This document shows positions 36,841-44,974 of a stretch of 44,974 nucleotides of DNA, piece after piece. The notes beneath the pieces were generated by a model. That model was not told where the DNA came from. It searched no databases and saw only the letters and a list, made by a program, of their open reading frames with translations. Within the stretch, counting starts at the first letter, position 1. Each line of letters opens with the position of its first letter. The translations under genes were made by a program, and so were the position numbers. Origin of the DNA: a virus; IMG/VR virus record IMGVR_UViG_3300033145_000588, positions 1 to 44,974 of that record; one strand, written 5' to 3'.

Positions 36841-37124
36841 CCCAATCATCACCCTCAAAATCTTCATCAAATAATTCAACTATAAAATTATTATTTATAA
36901 ACCAGTTGGTATCAAAATTGTCATTAAATAATTCAGATGTGAACTCATTACTTTCAAACCATCCAGTTTCAAAATCATCGGAAAATGCACCTGTGGGTTC
37001 TGGTTCTAGTTCGTCCGGGGGGGGGGGGGGGCTTATAAAATTCTGCCAAATCTTCCCTCATCTGCTTGTTGTAAAACCCTTGATTCTTAGAGTTGTTCAT
37101 ATCAACTTCATACCATTTCTTCAT
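36833..37124 (-). pseudogene. Phase-variable or broken ORF with 15-G tract
   Basis: The ATG at 37124 overlaps the previous stop (ATGA). After 31 residues (MKKWYEVDMNNSKNQGFYNK...) the frame enters 15 C on this strand. With 15 it gives five Pro and then stops at 36975 (49 residues). With 14 or 17 it reads five or six Pro and then an acidic, aromatic repeat ('SDDFETGWFESNEF', 'NDNFDTNWF', 'DEDFEGDDWDE') ending at 36833. With 16 it stops almost at once. The intact reading, about 97 residues, runs straight up to the receptor-binding gene. Confidence 0.65.
37017..37031. repeat. Homopolymer of 15 G
   Basis: A run of 15 G in an AT-rich genome, inside a coding frame. Such tracts change length by strand slippage. 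It may also be miscounted in assembly. Confidence 0.9.
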
Positions 37125-37363
37125 AGTACCCCATACGCAGTTATCCCAAGACCTGCAAGTACAATTGGAATTAGTATTTTAAGTACACCTTCTAATCTGG
37201 CAATTCGCCTGTCGGCATCCATAGAACGAGTAAGCAATAAAAATAAGATGTCCTTATTTAGAATACGTGTTGAACTATTCCCGTTTCGTTTCTTGAACTC
37301 CTTAACAAGTTCTTTAACTTCTTTTATTCCTTCCTCTAGTTTTTCAATCTTATCTTTTTTCAT
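37121..37363 (-). CDS. Coiled-coil protein with C-terminal membrane helix
   Basis: This 80-residue protein starts 'MKKDKIEKLEEGIKEVKELV' (coiled coil) and ends 'LKILIPIVLAGLGITAYGVL' (one membrane helix), the layout of XhlA-type holin accessories. The ATG at 37363 has GTGAT close upstream. It overlaps the 634-residue gene only if an earlier ATG is used. Confidence 0.58.
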   Translation of the reverse strand: MKKDKIEKLEEGIKEVKELVKEFKKRNGNSSTRILNKDILFLLLTRSMDADRRIARLEGVLKILIPIVLAGLGITAYGVL

Positions 37364-37367
37364 ATAA

Positions 37368-39272
37368 TCACAATCCTTCAACATACTCTAGTGTTAACTG
37401 CCACGCATATTCATAAGGTGACTTCCTCACCGTTCTATATCTAAAGTTCTTAATAATATAGTAGGCATCTACGCAATCATTAAGACCTGTAATCCTAACT
37501 TTTTCATGTGCATCCATCATAGCATGAATGTTTAATAACTTGGTGGCTATGTTTGTCATCTCTGTTTCTTTATTATCTCCACACGCAAAGATGGTTCCAC
37601 CTAAAATTATAGGTTCAGTATTTATCCCAATGGTATCTGTATCTCTTTCACCTAACCAGAAATCAAACAGTACAAGTTCATTGTTCACACTACCTGATTC
37701 ACCACCATACTCTGGTACTGGTAAAAATACTCTGTATGTATCAGAGTGTAGTTGAAAAATACTACCGCATGCATCTGCAAAATCAGCTTCCATATCATCC
37801 AATATTGATATGTCATCAAGAATAAAAATTGAATGCTTCGCTGCAAAAGAATCTGCAACACTAACAGTATCCGTTAAACTAATAAGATGCTTAAAGAATA
37901 AGCTATCTGCAACACTCACACTTTCAAGTAGATATAAGAAGTATTTAAATGTTATACTATCAGTAACGCCAATTGATTCTGCCAGATAAATCATATGTTT
38001 ATACGCTGCTGAATCAGTAACAGCTACGGTATCGGCTAAGTTAAGTAAATGTTTAAATGCTACTGAATCTGTAACAGCTACACTATCGGCTATTTCTAAT
38101 AGTCGTTTAAATGCTACCGAATCTGTGATAGCTACATCATCAGATAAATATACTTCATGCTTATATTCAACTGCATCTACAATAGCAACATCATCTGCAA
38201 ATGGTATACTGTACTTGAATGTGATACTATCCGAAATGCTTACACTATCGGAAGCTGCATGTTCTAATGCACCAGCTTCTTCACTACCAAAACTCATAAA
38301 GTTTGATGGTTCCGATTGTGTGTTAAATGTTGTACCTATCCAATTTGCACTTCGTTTAACATCAGATATTCTGGTTTCATCTATATAACCATCCATATAA
38401 AATGCTTCGCCCATGTAACCTATAAAATTATCAGTTGCCGATGCAGCAATATTGCCGTGGTCATTATCAGTATTCGCAAGTCCACCATCATAGTAACCTA
38501 ACATCTGAACATCATTATCGTAAGTCGCACTATAATTATGCCAATTTGTAGTATCTGGATTGGCTTTAATATCAACTCCCTGCCAAGCACCATTATTGTA
38601 TGTTTGTCTAACCGCAGGTGTAGCAGATATTTGAAGTGCTGTATTTGCCTCACCCTTTAATGATACAATACCATCGTTTGATGTGACAGAATCAAATTTT
38701 ACCCATACCTCTATCGTAAAATCGCCAGCAGTAAAGATGCCATAGTCGTTTGGAATGTCAAAATAATCACCAGTACCATCTAAATCAATACAGTGTCCAA
38801 TTTTACCAGTTTGTGCATACGTTGGGTCGCCAGCTTCCACACCATCCTTACTATTAGAGGTACTGTCTGCTATACCACCACTGGCATCGTTCATGTGCCA
38901 CACTGATATAAAGTTAGCATCCCACGTATCCTCAGATGATGGGTCAGCACCCACACCAGCTTTGCCATAGTATATATAAAAAGTAGTGGTACTTGTAGAA
39001 CTAAGAGATGGTATATTTACCCAAAAAACAAGAAGTCCACTGGTGTTAACGTACCGTTCTATTTCATGGTGCAATAGTGTAGCTTCGGATGCATCAGAAA
39101 ATATAATGTCCCATCCGCTACTGTGTTCAACATGACCACCGTTACCTGTATCTGCCAAGTCGCCATCAGTTACACTAACGAGAACTGGAAAATCAGTTTC
39201 ATCTCCATCAACCTTTGCAGGGTCGATTTCAATTTTCTTTTTGTAACCGTAATCACTATCAAACCAAGTCAT
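37368..39272 (-). CDS. Tail fibre/adhesin: DUF2341, LamG, 18-residue repeats, baseplate-type end
   Basis: The protein has 634 residues. Residues 1-115 match DUF2341 ('WFDSDYGYKKKIEIDPAKV', 'FYIYYGKAG') and 120-330 a LamG/concanavalin-like domain ('FISVWHMNDASGGIADSTSN', 'DFTIEVWVKFD'). Residues 340-500 hold nine 18-residue repeats of the type ADSVAVTDSVAFKHLLNL. Residues 505-634 resemble the end of the 462-residue protein. DUF2341 with LamG is typical of archaeal surface proteins. The repeats probably form a stalk and LamG the sugar-binding tip. Confidence 0.78.
   Translation of the reverse strand: MTWFDSDYGYKKKIEIDPAKVDGDETDFPVLVSVTDGDLADTGNGGHVEHSSGWDIIFSDASEATLLHHEIERYVNTSGLLVFWVNIPSLSSTSTTTFYIYYGKAGVGADPSSEDTWDANFISVWHMNDASGGIADSTSNSKDGVEAGDPTYAQTGKIGHCIDLDGTGDYFDIPNDYGIFTAGDFTIEVWVKFDSVTSNDGIVSLKGEANTALQISATPAVRQTYNNGAWQGVDIKANPDTTNWHNYSATYDNDVQMLGYYDGGLANTDNDHGNIAASATDNFIGYMGEAFYMDGYIDETRISDVKRSANWIGTTFNTQSEPSNFMSFGSEEAGALEHAASDSVSISDSITFKYSIPFADDVAIVDAVEYKHEVYLSDDVAITDSVAFKRLLEIADSVAVTDSVAFKHLLNLADTVAVTDSAAYKHMIYLAESIGVTDSITFKYFLYLLESVSVADSLFFKHLISLTDTVSVADSFAAKHSIFILDDISILDDMEADFADACGSIFQLHSDTYRVFLPVPEYGGESGSVNNELVLFDFWLGERDTDTIGINTEPIILGGTIFACGDNKETEMTNIATKLLNIHAMMDAHEKVRITGLNDCVDAYYIIKNFRYRTVRKSPYEYAWQLTLEYVEGL
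37773..38255 (-). repeat. Nine 54-bp coding repeats
   Basis: The encoded unit is 18 residues, with conserved D-S-V-x-[VI]-x-D-S and a K-[HY] near the end. Units start at residues 341, 359, 377, 395, 413, 431, 449, 467 and 485 of the adhesin. The central ones are most alike, as expected for recent expansion. Confidence 0.85.
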
Positions 39273-39284
39273 GTTCTAACTCTT

Positions 39285-39557
39285 TTATTCTACTGCTATT
39301 TCTTTTGCTTTAAGTGATTTTGGTGATGGTCCACCATTATGTAAGTAATACTTACCAGTTGTGGTATGAATATATACTCCTTTAGCTGAAAAGGTAGCTT
39401 CACCATCGTCATTTTTATGGAATACATTTAATCTATAGAATTTGTATCCTAGTGGTTTAACATCACAAGTTCTTCCATCAAACTCAGCACCTATTACAAA
39501 TTCTTTTGCATTCATCTCAGCTAATATTGCTATTTTTGCTTCATCTACTTTTGTCAT
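39285..39557 (-). CDS. Unknown 90-residue tail-region protein
   Basis: A helical start ('VDEAKIAILAEMNAKEFVIG') is followed by beta strands ('GYKFYRLNVFHKNDDGEATF'). It lies between two fibre genes, so it is probably a minor tail or assembly protein. Confidence 0.52.
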   Translation of the reverse strand: MTKVDEAKIAILAEMNAKEFVIGAEFDGRTCDVKPLGYKFYRLNVFHKNDDGEATFSAKGVYIHTTTGKYYLHNGGPSPKSLKAKEIAVE

Positions 39558-39592
39558 TTTACATCATCATCCTTTATTTTCTATTTATATGC

Positions 39593-40096
39593 TTACACTG
39601 GGCTCAAGCCGTAGGAAACTGTCCAGGTAACTTCTAAAACTTGAGATGCACCTTTAACAACATTAAGTGAATCATCGTAGAACTGCATATCTGCTGTTGC
39701 CTGTCCTGATGCTACAAATAAGCCAATTTCCGTAAGTGTAGCAGTACATACACCAGCACCTAATGTGAATATATATACCACATCATTTGAATCGGCAGCA
39801 GCACCTTGCGTTTTACTGTCTATTGCTGTTCGTATTTCATCTACATGAGCAGCTAAGTTTGTATTATGTCCATCTTGCCCACTACCTGTACCAGCATGTC
39901 CGTAACTGATAAGAGTATCAGCACCACCTGCCATATGGTCAGCAATCATAATTCCGTGGTCCTCACAATCTGCATTGTGCACATTATGTCCTTGTTCAAC
40001 CAGCTTAGTTTTGACACGTTCACCTTTCTCATTTATTTTTGTGTCATAAAGTTTCCATGTTACGTTATGTCTTATACCTATTCCATCTTTTGGCAT
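39593..40096 (-). CDS. Phage-type tail/decoration protein
   Basis: This 167-residue protein starts at the ATG at 40096 after AAGGAGAAAAG. It contains 'MIADHMAGGADTLISYGHAG', 'RTAIDSKTQGAAADSNDVVY' and 'CTATLTEIGLFVASGQATAD', a pattern I recall from many phage tail or decoration proteins. It is beta-rich and probably a surface component of the tail tip. Confidence 0.65.
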   Translation of the reverse strand: MPKDGIGIRHNVTWKLYDTKINEKGERVKTKLVEQGHNVHNADCEDHGIMIADHMAGGADTLISYGHAGTGSGQDGHNTNLAAHVDEIRTAIDSKTQGAAADSNDVVYIFTLGAGVCTATLTEIGLFVASGQATADMQFYDDSLNVVKGASQVLEVTWTVSYGLSPV

Positions 40097-40118
40097 TTTA
40101 TCTTTTCTCCTTATTTTT

Positions 40119-41507
40119 TTAATCATCATACTCTAATTCGAGTATCCACTCATAATATTCTGGTTTATCCGATATATGTCGCCATCCAAAACTTCTTATT
40201 CTATATGTGTTGTTGAATAAAGCACGCAATCCTGTTATTGTTATTGGTGAACCATCCTTACCCATGTTTCTTACACAAGTTATGCGTTCACATGGACATG
40301 CTTTATTGCACGAATCGGTTTGATATTCACTTCCATTTAGTACCATAGATTTATTGCTTCTGTTCAAACCATAAACTTCCCTTGTACCATTCCAGAAGTT
40401 AAGCATCTTTACATTTTCACTGTGGTCCACACTAATTTCTTCTGGTTTGTTCAACGTACATGTTGTTGCAGGTGGGGTATAGTTTACCTTTGCATAAACT
40501 TGCGTTGTCCTAATTTCTGGACTTACATCTTCTGTATGATGTACCGCAACATAGACCTGAGTACATGCAACAAATGAATCTGGATTCACAGTTGGTGGAT
40601 TTAGATAAATACCAGCTTGCAATGCATCTATATCACCCCATGTCCATGCTATAGCTGAATCTGGATTTACTGCGTATTCAGTTGACATTAATATCCATGT
40701 ATTATCTGCTGCTGGTGTTTGTTCATCATAAAATGTACTGCCACCTGTTTTTATTACTGTTTTTATGTCCACAAGACCTGCATCATATATGTATACCCAT
40801 GCAAACACTACAATTTTTGATATTGGTCCACTTTCTGTTGTATGATTTGTAAGGTTATATAGGTCATATTCAGCACTTTCACCATATAGTATTTTAACAA
40901 CTGTTGACATATCATCTTTAGTTATATCATCAACACACTTCCAATTTGGTGTATCACCAGCAGGTGTGAGTTGTGTTACATCACCAGCAGCATTTGGTCT
41001 AATTGTAAGAATTTCATTTGCACCACTCACTTCTGGACTATCGCATTCTAAACCAGCTTGTATATTGTCTATATCATTCCATGTGAAAGCTATAGATGTT
41101 CTAGGATTTAATATCCATACTTTGCTACAGTTTGCATAGCTTGTTGTTAAATCTATATCGTCAGATTTATATATATTACCACATGCATCATCGGTAATTA
41201 TCAACTTGAATATTCCATCTTGGTGTTGTGCATATCCTTGTGATTTTGCTCTTCCAAAAAGTTGAACGTAGTTTATTGTTCCTGTTTCAGTTGTATGATT
41301 TGGAAGTGCATATAGGTCATACTTTGTATTTGTTGAGTGACTTTCAACGTATGTTGTATCGTCATCTGCTGAACTAATGGCATCATCCACGCACTCCCAA
41401 TTGTTAGCTTCACCAACAGGAGTTAAATCTATATTGCAACCATCTGCACTTGGAATAAGAAATAAATTTGCACTTGATTGTGATTGACTTATCGTAAATG
41501 TACCCAT
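40119..41507 (-). CDS. Tail tip protein with duplicated beta domain
   Basis: The protein has 462 residues. Residues about 15-165 and 165-330 are homologous: both have 'LTPxGxxxNWxCVDD', 'YDLYxLxNHTTExG' and 'AxxWxDIDxxQAG'. Residues 345-462 form a separate domain ('VKMLNFWNGTREVYGLNRSN', 'GWRHISDKPEYYEWILELEY') that resembles the end of the 634-residue adhesin. It probably attaches to the baseplate by this C-terminal module. Confidence 0.68.
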   Translation of the reverse strand: MGTFTISQSQSSANLFLIPSADGCNIDLTPVGEANNWECVDDAISSADDDTTYVESHSTNTKYDLYALPNHTTETGTINYVQLFGRAKSQGYAQHQDGIFKLIITDDACGNIYKSDDIDLTTSYANCSKVWILNPRTSIAFTWNDIDNIQAGLECDSPEVSGANEILTIRPNAAGDVTQLTPAGDTPNWKCVDDITKDDMSTVVKILYGESAEYDLYNLTNHTTESGPISKIVVFAWVYIYDAGLVDIKTVIKTGGSTFYDEQTPAADNTWILMSTEYAVNPDSAIAWTWGDIDALQAGIYLNPPTVNPDSFVACTQVYVAVHHTEDVSPEIRTTQVYAKVNYTPPATTCTLNKPEEISVDHSENVKMLNFWNGTREVYGLNRSNKSMVLNGSEYQTDSCNKACPCERITCVRNMGKDGSPITITGLRALFNNTYRIRSFGWRHISDKPEYYEWILELEYDD

Positions 41508-41514
41508 GTTTCAC

Positions 41515-42069
41515 CTATAGTTTGAACGGAATATCTATTCTAATATCTTCCCACTTTGCATCATTACTATGCCACAGTACGGTATAGTTGTTGCAACTTG
41601 TTTCTACCTTTAAGTAGATTCTTTCCTTTTCATCTATTTTTGCCTTTTCCCACGCATCAATCCAAAATGCATGGACTACATCTTCCCCAATACTATATGT
41701 GACATCCCAAGTAAGTGCATCGTCTACTGTTTTCCATCCTGTAGTAAACAGTTCCGTTTTAGTATTATCCTCATGTATCTTACAAACTGTTACTCTATAG
41801 CTTGTAACTGTACTATCATCTTCTTGTGCAGCAAATGTTATCTGCCCAAATATGACACCTTCTATAAAGTATTTCTTTTTTATATGATGTGGATATATAA
41901 ACTCATGTGTATTGGATGCTTCACTATAGTCAGTTGTTAAACATGCTGTGTTTATGTACTCTTTTGTAAGTAGTTTATGATGGTTTGAAAATGTACCAAA
42001 GTTTATATCCCATTTGTTATCGTGAATTGCGAAAAATGTTTCGTAATATCTTAAGTCATCTGCTGCCAT
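41515..42069 (-). CDS. Unknown beta-rich tail protein
   Basis: This 184-residue protein ('RYYETFFAIHDNKWDINFGT' near the start, 'WEDIRIDIPFKL' at the end) lies between the C1q-like and the duplicated-domain proteins. No motif. A tail tip component by position. Confidence 0.55.
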   Translation of the reverse strand: MAADDLRYYETFFAIHDNKWDINFGTFSNHHKLLTKEYINTACLTTDYSEASNTHEFIYPHHIKKKYFIEGVIFGQITFAAQEDDSTVTSYRVTVCKIHEDNTKTELFTTGWKTVDDALTWDVTYSIGEDVVHAFWIDAWEKAKIDEKERIYLKVETSCNNYTVLWHSNDAKWEDIRIDIPFKL

Positions 42070-42071
42070 TA

Positions 42072-42563
42072 TTATCCCCCTCTACCGTTATTCCATCCTT
42101 CCATTGGCATCCCCTTAATAATTAATCTTACAGAATTTCCCATTGCACCAAGAGTACCACCACCAGCACCAACAACAGTGTGAAGTTCTATATAATCGCC
42201 ACGATTTAAAGCAGCATAATAATGTGCAGATACGCAACTAGGGTATGCATCTGGAAATGTAGTAAAACTTTCGCTACCCTTCATTTGAGAACCGTTTTTA
42301 TATAAAGAAAATGCAGCATATGTCATCGCACCAGAATCCACTAGCACACTTAACTCATATATGATTTCATAAAATCCAGTTGTTAATATAAATATCTTTG
42401 ATTCATTTATTACATAATCAAAATCACTTGTTTTAACTGCTGCGACATTCCACACTAAGTTTGTATTCGTACTCCACGTAAATATCAAATCTCTTGATTG
42501 TAAAAAGATAAATGGTATCGCTGGATATGGTTCTCTTTGTCTATTATAATCTCCATATGGCAT
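42072..42563 (-). CDS. C1q/TNF-like jelly-roll tail protein
   Basis: This 163-residue protein has the C1q-like strand order: 'IFILTTGFYEIIYELSVLVD', 'FSLYKNGSQMKGS', 'AALNRGDYIELHTVVGAGGG' and 'SVRLIIKGM'. Such domains form trimers and bind receptors or sugars at phage tail tips. It follows the tape measure by two bases. Confidence 0.68.
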   Translation of the reverse strand: MPYGDYNRQREPYPAIPFIFLQSRDLIFTWSTNTNLVWNVAAVKTSDFDYVINESKIFILTTGFYEIIYELSVLVDSGAMTYAAFSLYKNGSQMKGSESFTTFPDAYPSCVSAHYYAALNRGDYIELHTVVGAGGGTLGAMGNSVRLIIKGMPMEGWNNGRGG

Positions 42564-42565
42564 AA

Positions 42566-44974
42566 TTATCGCAACCTATATTTTGACACACCACGCCTAT
42601 CGGATAGTTGTGTTTGCATTGCAATTGCAAGTGTGGCAGCAAATTTTTCTACATCATAATCATTGGAAACTTCTGCGTTAACAGTAATACTAATTTGAAA
42701 TACATCGCCACCAGAACTAGCACCAGCAGGTGTTATTCTTTCACCACGATGTACCATTGCGAGTTGTGTTCTCGGAACAGAATCAATACCATCCTTGTAT
42801 TGTGGTATTGGTAATCCTAAATCTAACATCAACTGTTGAAGTCGAGTTGGTGGTCTTTTTGTTTTTACATCAGCACCTATGTCAATACCCATTGTGCTTT
42901 GGAAATCTTGCAATCTACCCATAGCATCAATTGCTTCATCAAGTACATTGACACCATACAGGTCACGATACATTTCTGCAAGTTCTGGTTTATCTGATAT
43001 TGCCTTTAGTAAATCAAGATATGCATTATGTTCACTGGCTAACGATGCAATCTCTTCCTTTTCCCACGTACTATATTTACTAAGCATTTCTTCTTTGGAT
43101 GTATACAGTTCTTCTAAGTCACGAATCTCATCATCACGAATATCTTTTAATAGGAACAAGTTGAACTTTGCTTTATCATTATATTCATCAAGTATGCCCT
43201 TTGCTTTTTCATACTCTGTCCCTAATTTATCAATATGTGTTTCTGTTATAGCATCTTCAAGGTTAATCGTTTTTTCCATCTGGTCAATTCTAAACTGAGC
43301 ATTTTCAATTTCTATTTTCTTGATGGTTTTTTCTTCGCTACGTGATTGTCCACGCCTACGCATCATTCCCTTGAGTTGAATCTTCATTATTTGAAGATTA
43401 TTTCGTCTAATTGCAGCAGTGAGTTCATCGTTTTCCTGTTTGAACTTACTAGATAGTTCAGCAGCTTCCTTTGTTGCCTGATTATAACCATGCATTGTAT
43501 TGATAATATCTTGCATGGACCCATCATAGCTGTCGATACCACCTATCATTTTCCAAATATCAGAATCGAACCACTCAATAGCTGAAAATTCCGCACCATA
43601 CTTAATTGCCATAGTTGAAAATTGAGAAAATCTATCGAAAAATGTTTCACTTGTTTTGGTTTCAATTTGCCAATCTAGTTTACCAGTAAATGTTTGACCA
43701 CTCAATGCAGTATATGTATCTTCAACTTCATGTCTTAATTCTTTCATTGCATTTTGAAGTTCTACGATGTTTGTTTGATGTGCATTCATTGATTGAGAAA
43801 GGTCATCTAAACCTGCTGACATATAATCAAATGCAGGTTGTAATGCTTCCTGTGTTGTACCTATAGCTACCAGTTGAGCATCATATTTTTCAAGTTCTGC
43901 ATTTACTTCATCCAATCTTGTTTTAACTGTCGCTAAAGATGCACCAGTATATGTAGATGGTGCAAAAGATACACCTTTTTCTTTTGCAAGTTCAGCAGTT
44001 TCAAGTTCCATTTTTTCAATCAACAATGGTATCATTGTTGTACCGATACCTCTTCTTTCAGATTCGAGTTCCATGTACTTATTTATCTGTTCCCAAGGAA
44101 CAACCTTATCAATAATGTCTTTTGCTGACATTGTTTCATCGGTTGTTGTTAATTCTGACATCAGTGTACCTTTACCAGATAGTGCTTCTTGTGTTTTTAG
44201 CAATGATAAATATGCTGAGTTAAGTTCAAGTATCCTATCATCAAATTGCCTAACTGCTTTATTGGCATCTCCACCAGATAAAAGTGAACCCCACCATAAC
44301 GATGTCTTTTTCCACCATATATCAACACCCGACCATGCAGCACCTATTCGTCTTTCAAGATGTTGCATAGATTGAGCAAGTATATCAACCTGCATTTGGG
44401 TAATAGCTGTCATCTTTGTCATAGCCATCTCTGTTTGACCTGCTGACCTCTCCATTAATCCCAAATCAGTAATTATTCCACCGATACCTTCATCACTGGT
44501 AACTGCCATAACAACACGAAGGGAACGCATATTACGAATCATCTCAGGTAAAATTGTACCACCATGTTCATCAACTGCACGATTCAATTCTTGCATGAAT
44601 CCAGTTAATCCCTTAACACGCAGTGCTAATCCACTCATATCGACATCATACTTTCGTGCTGCATCCGCAGCTTGTTTTGTTGGTGAAACGATATTTTGAA
44701 TTGTAAGTGCTAAACCACGACTTGCCATATCAACATGCAAACCCATACGAGTAACTGTTGCCAGTATTGCAGCTATCTCATCAAAAGCCACACCAGCAGC
44801 AGCAGCTATGGGTGTTACATATCCAATAGCAGATGCTAAGTCCTCAAAAACTAACTTACCACGCCTGATGGTTTGGAAAAAAACATCCGAAATATGTTGT
44901 GCTTGTGATACTGTCATACCGTAAGCGTTTAAAACCGATGTGAAAATATCAACGGAAGTTGAAACATCTGCTAA
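42566..44974 (-). CDS. Tape measure protein, C-terminal part (begins at 678)
   Basis: This is residues 227-990 of the tape measure, together with the 114-bp overlap at the window end. It carries the rest of the TP901 core ('FFQTIRRGKLVFEDLASAIG', 'AAAGVAFDEIAAILATVTR', 'SRGLALTIQNIVSPTKQAAD'), then long coiled-coil helices and a basic end near 'QLSDRRGVSKYRLR'. An ATG at 44917 lies inside the frame and is not the start. Confidence 0.93.
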   Translation of the reverse strand, partial: LADVSTSVDIFTSVLNAYGMTVSQAQHISDVFFQTIRRGKLVFEDLASAIGYVTPIAAAAGVAFDEIAAILATVTRMGLHVDMASRGLALTIQNIVSPTKQAADAARKYDVDMSGLALRVKGLTGFMQELNRAVDEHGGTILPEMIRNMRSLRVVMAVTSDEGIGGIITDLGLMERSAGQTEMAMTKMTAITQMQVDILAQSMQHLERRIGAAWSGVDIWWKKTSLWWGSLLSGGDANKAVRQFDDRILELNSAYLSLLKTQEALSGKGTLMSELTTTDETMSAKDIIDKVVPWEQINKYMELESERRGIGTTMIPLLIEKMELETAELAKEKGVSFAPSTYTGASLATVKTRLDEVNAELEKYDAQLVAIGTTQEALQPAFDYMSAGLDDLSQSMNAHQTNIVELQNAMKELRHEVEDTYTALSGQTFTGKLDWQIETKTSETFFDRFSQFSTMAIKYGAEFSAIEWFDSDIWKMIGGIDSYDGSMQDIINTMHGYNQATKEAAELSSKFKQENDELTAAIRRNNLQIMKIQLKGMMRRRGQSRSEEKTIKKIEIENAQFRIDQMEKTINLEDAITETHIDKLGTEYEKAKGILDEYNDKAKFNLFLLKDIRDDEIRDLEELYTSKEEMLSKYSTWEKEEIASLASEHNAYLDLLKAISDKPELAEMYRDLYGVNVLDEAIDAMGRLQDFQSTMGIDIGADVKTKRPPTRLQQLMLDLGLPIPQYKDGIDSVPRTQLAMVHRGERITPAGASSGGDVFQISITVNAEVSNDYDVEKFAATLAIAMQTQLSDRRGVSKYRLR

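Noticed and set aside
37773-38255. CRISPR-like array
   Set aside because: The 54-bp units are coding, contiguous and without unique spacers; they form a protein stalk. No array is seen elsewhere.
44861-44974. Direct terminal repeat as physical genome ends
   Set aside because: It lies inside the tape measure gene and both copies are exact; circular assembly overlap is simpler.
1-44974. Integrase, excisionase or attachment site
   Set aside because: No recombinase of the tyrosine or serine type was seen, and the tRNA genes are complete rather than split target ends; a temperate integrated state is not supported.

Overview
The window is one complete circular viral genome. The last 114 bases (44861-44974) repeat the first 114, and the tape measure gene reads without interruption across the join, so the unique length is 44,860 bp. 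It is a head-tailed virus, most likely of siphovirus type. It has HK97-type packaging and head genes (large terminase, portal, protease, capsid), a tail tube, a frameshifted tail chaperone pair and a 990-residue tape measure, and I see no sheath gene. The host is most likely an archaeon. The evidence is an archaeal-type tRNA-Thr (G1-C72, C2-G71, U73), TATA boxes of the form AGTATATAAA with an apparently leaderless start, GGTGA-type ribosome binding sites, an Hjc-like resolvase, and a DUF2341/LamG surface protein. An AT-rich methanogen-like or other mesophilic archaeon would fit, but the exact host cannot be read from the sequence.

There are two transcription blocks. The late block runs leftward from 12192 through the contig join to about 36022. 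It encodes large terminase, portal, neck protein, unknown helical proteins, protease, capsid, a PD-(D/E)XK nuclease, neck/tail proteins, tail tube, an HNH nuclease, tail chaperones, tape measure, receptor-binding and fibre proteins, and a small membrane-protein cassette. The early block runs rightward from 12284 to 35927. It holds about 70 mostly tiny genes: a small-terminase candidate, a metallophosphoesterase, an AAA+ ATPase, nucleotide and surface-glycan enzymes, many miniature zinc ribbons, three related HExxH proteins, an Hjc-like nuclease, an OB-fold SSB-like protein, a cysteine-synthase-like enzyme and a SemiSWEET-like protein. The blocks diverge at 12193-12283 and converge at a triple hairpin at 35947-36021. 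A 620-bp AT-rich gap (20959-21578) is the best origin candidate. I see no DNA polymerase, integrase or recognisable repressor.

The most unusual feature is RNA punctuation. Capsid and tail tube genes share an identical 26-bp leader. Each is followed by a hairpin and then a tRNA (Thr-UGU or Ala-UGC). Each tRNA ends only 1-2 nt before the ATG of a nuclease gene that has no separate ribosome binding site. A tRNA-like element at 30456-30529 again sits 2 nt before an ATG, and a tRNA-like minihelix lies at 8921-8964. This suggests that tRNA processing cuts the polycistronic RNA and leaves leaderless messages. A 15-G tract next to the receptor-binding genes that switches the reading frame is a second strong lead.
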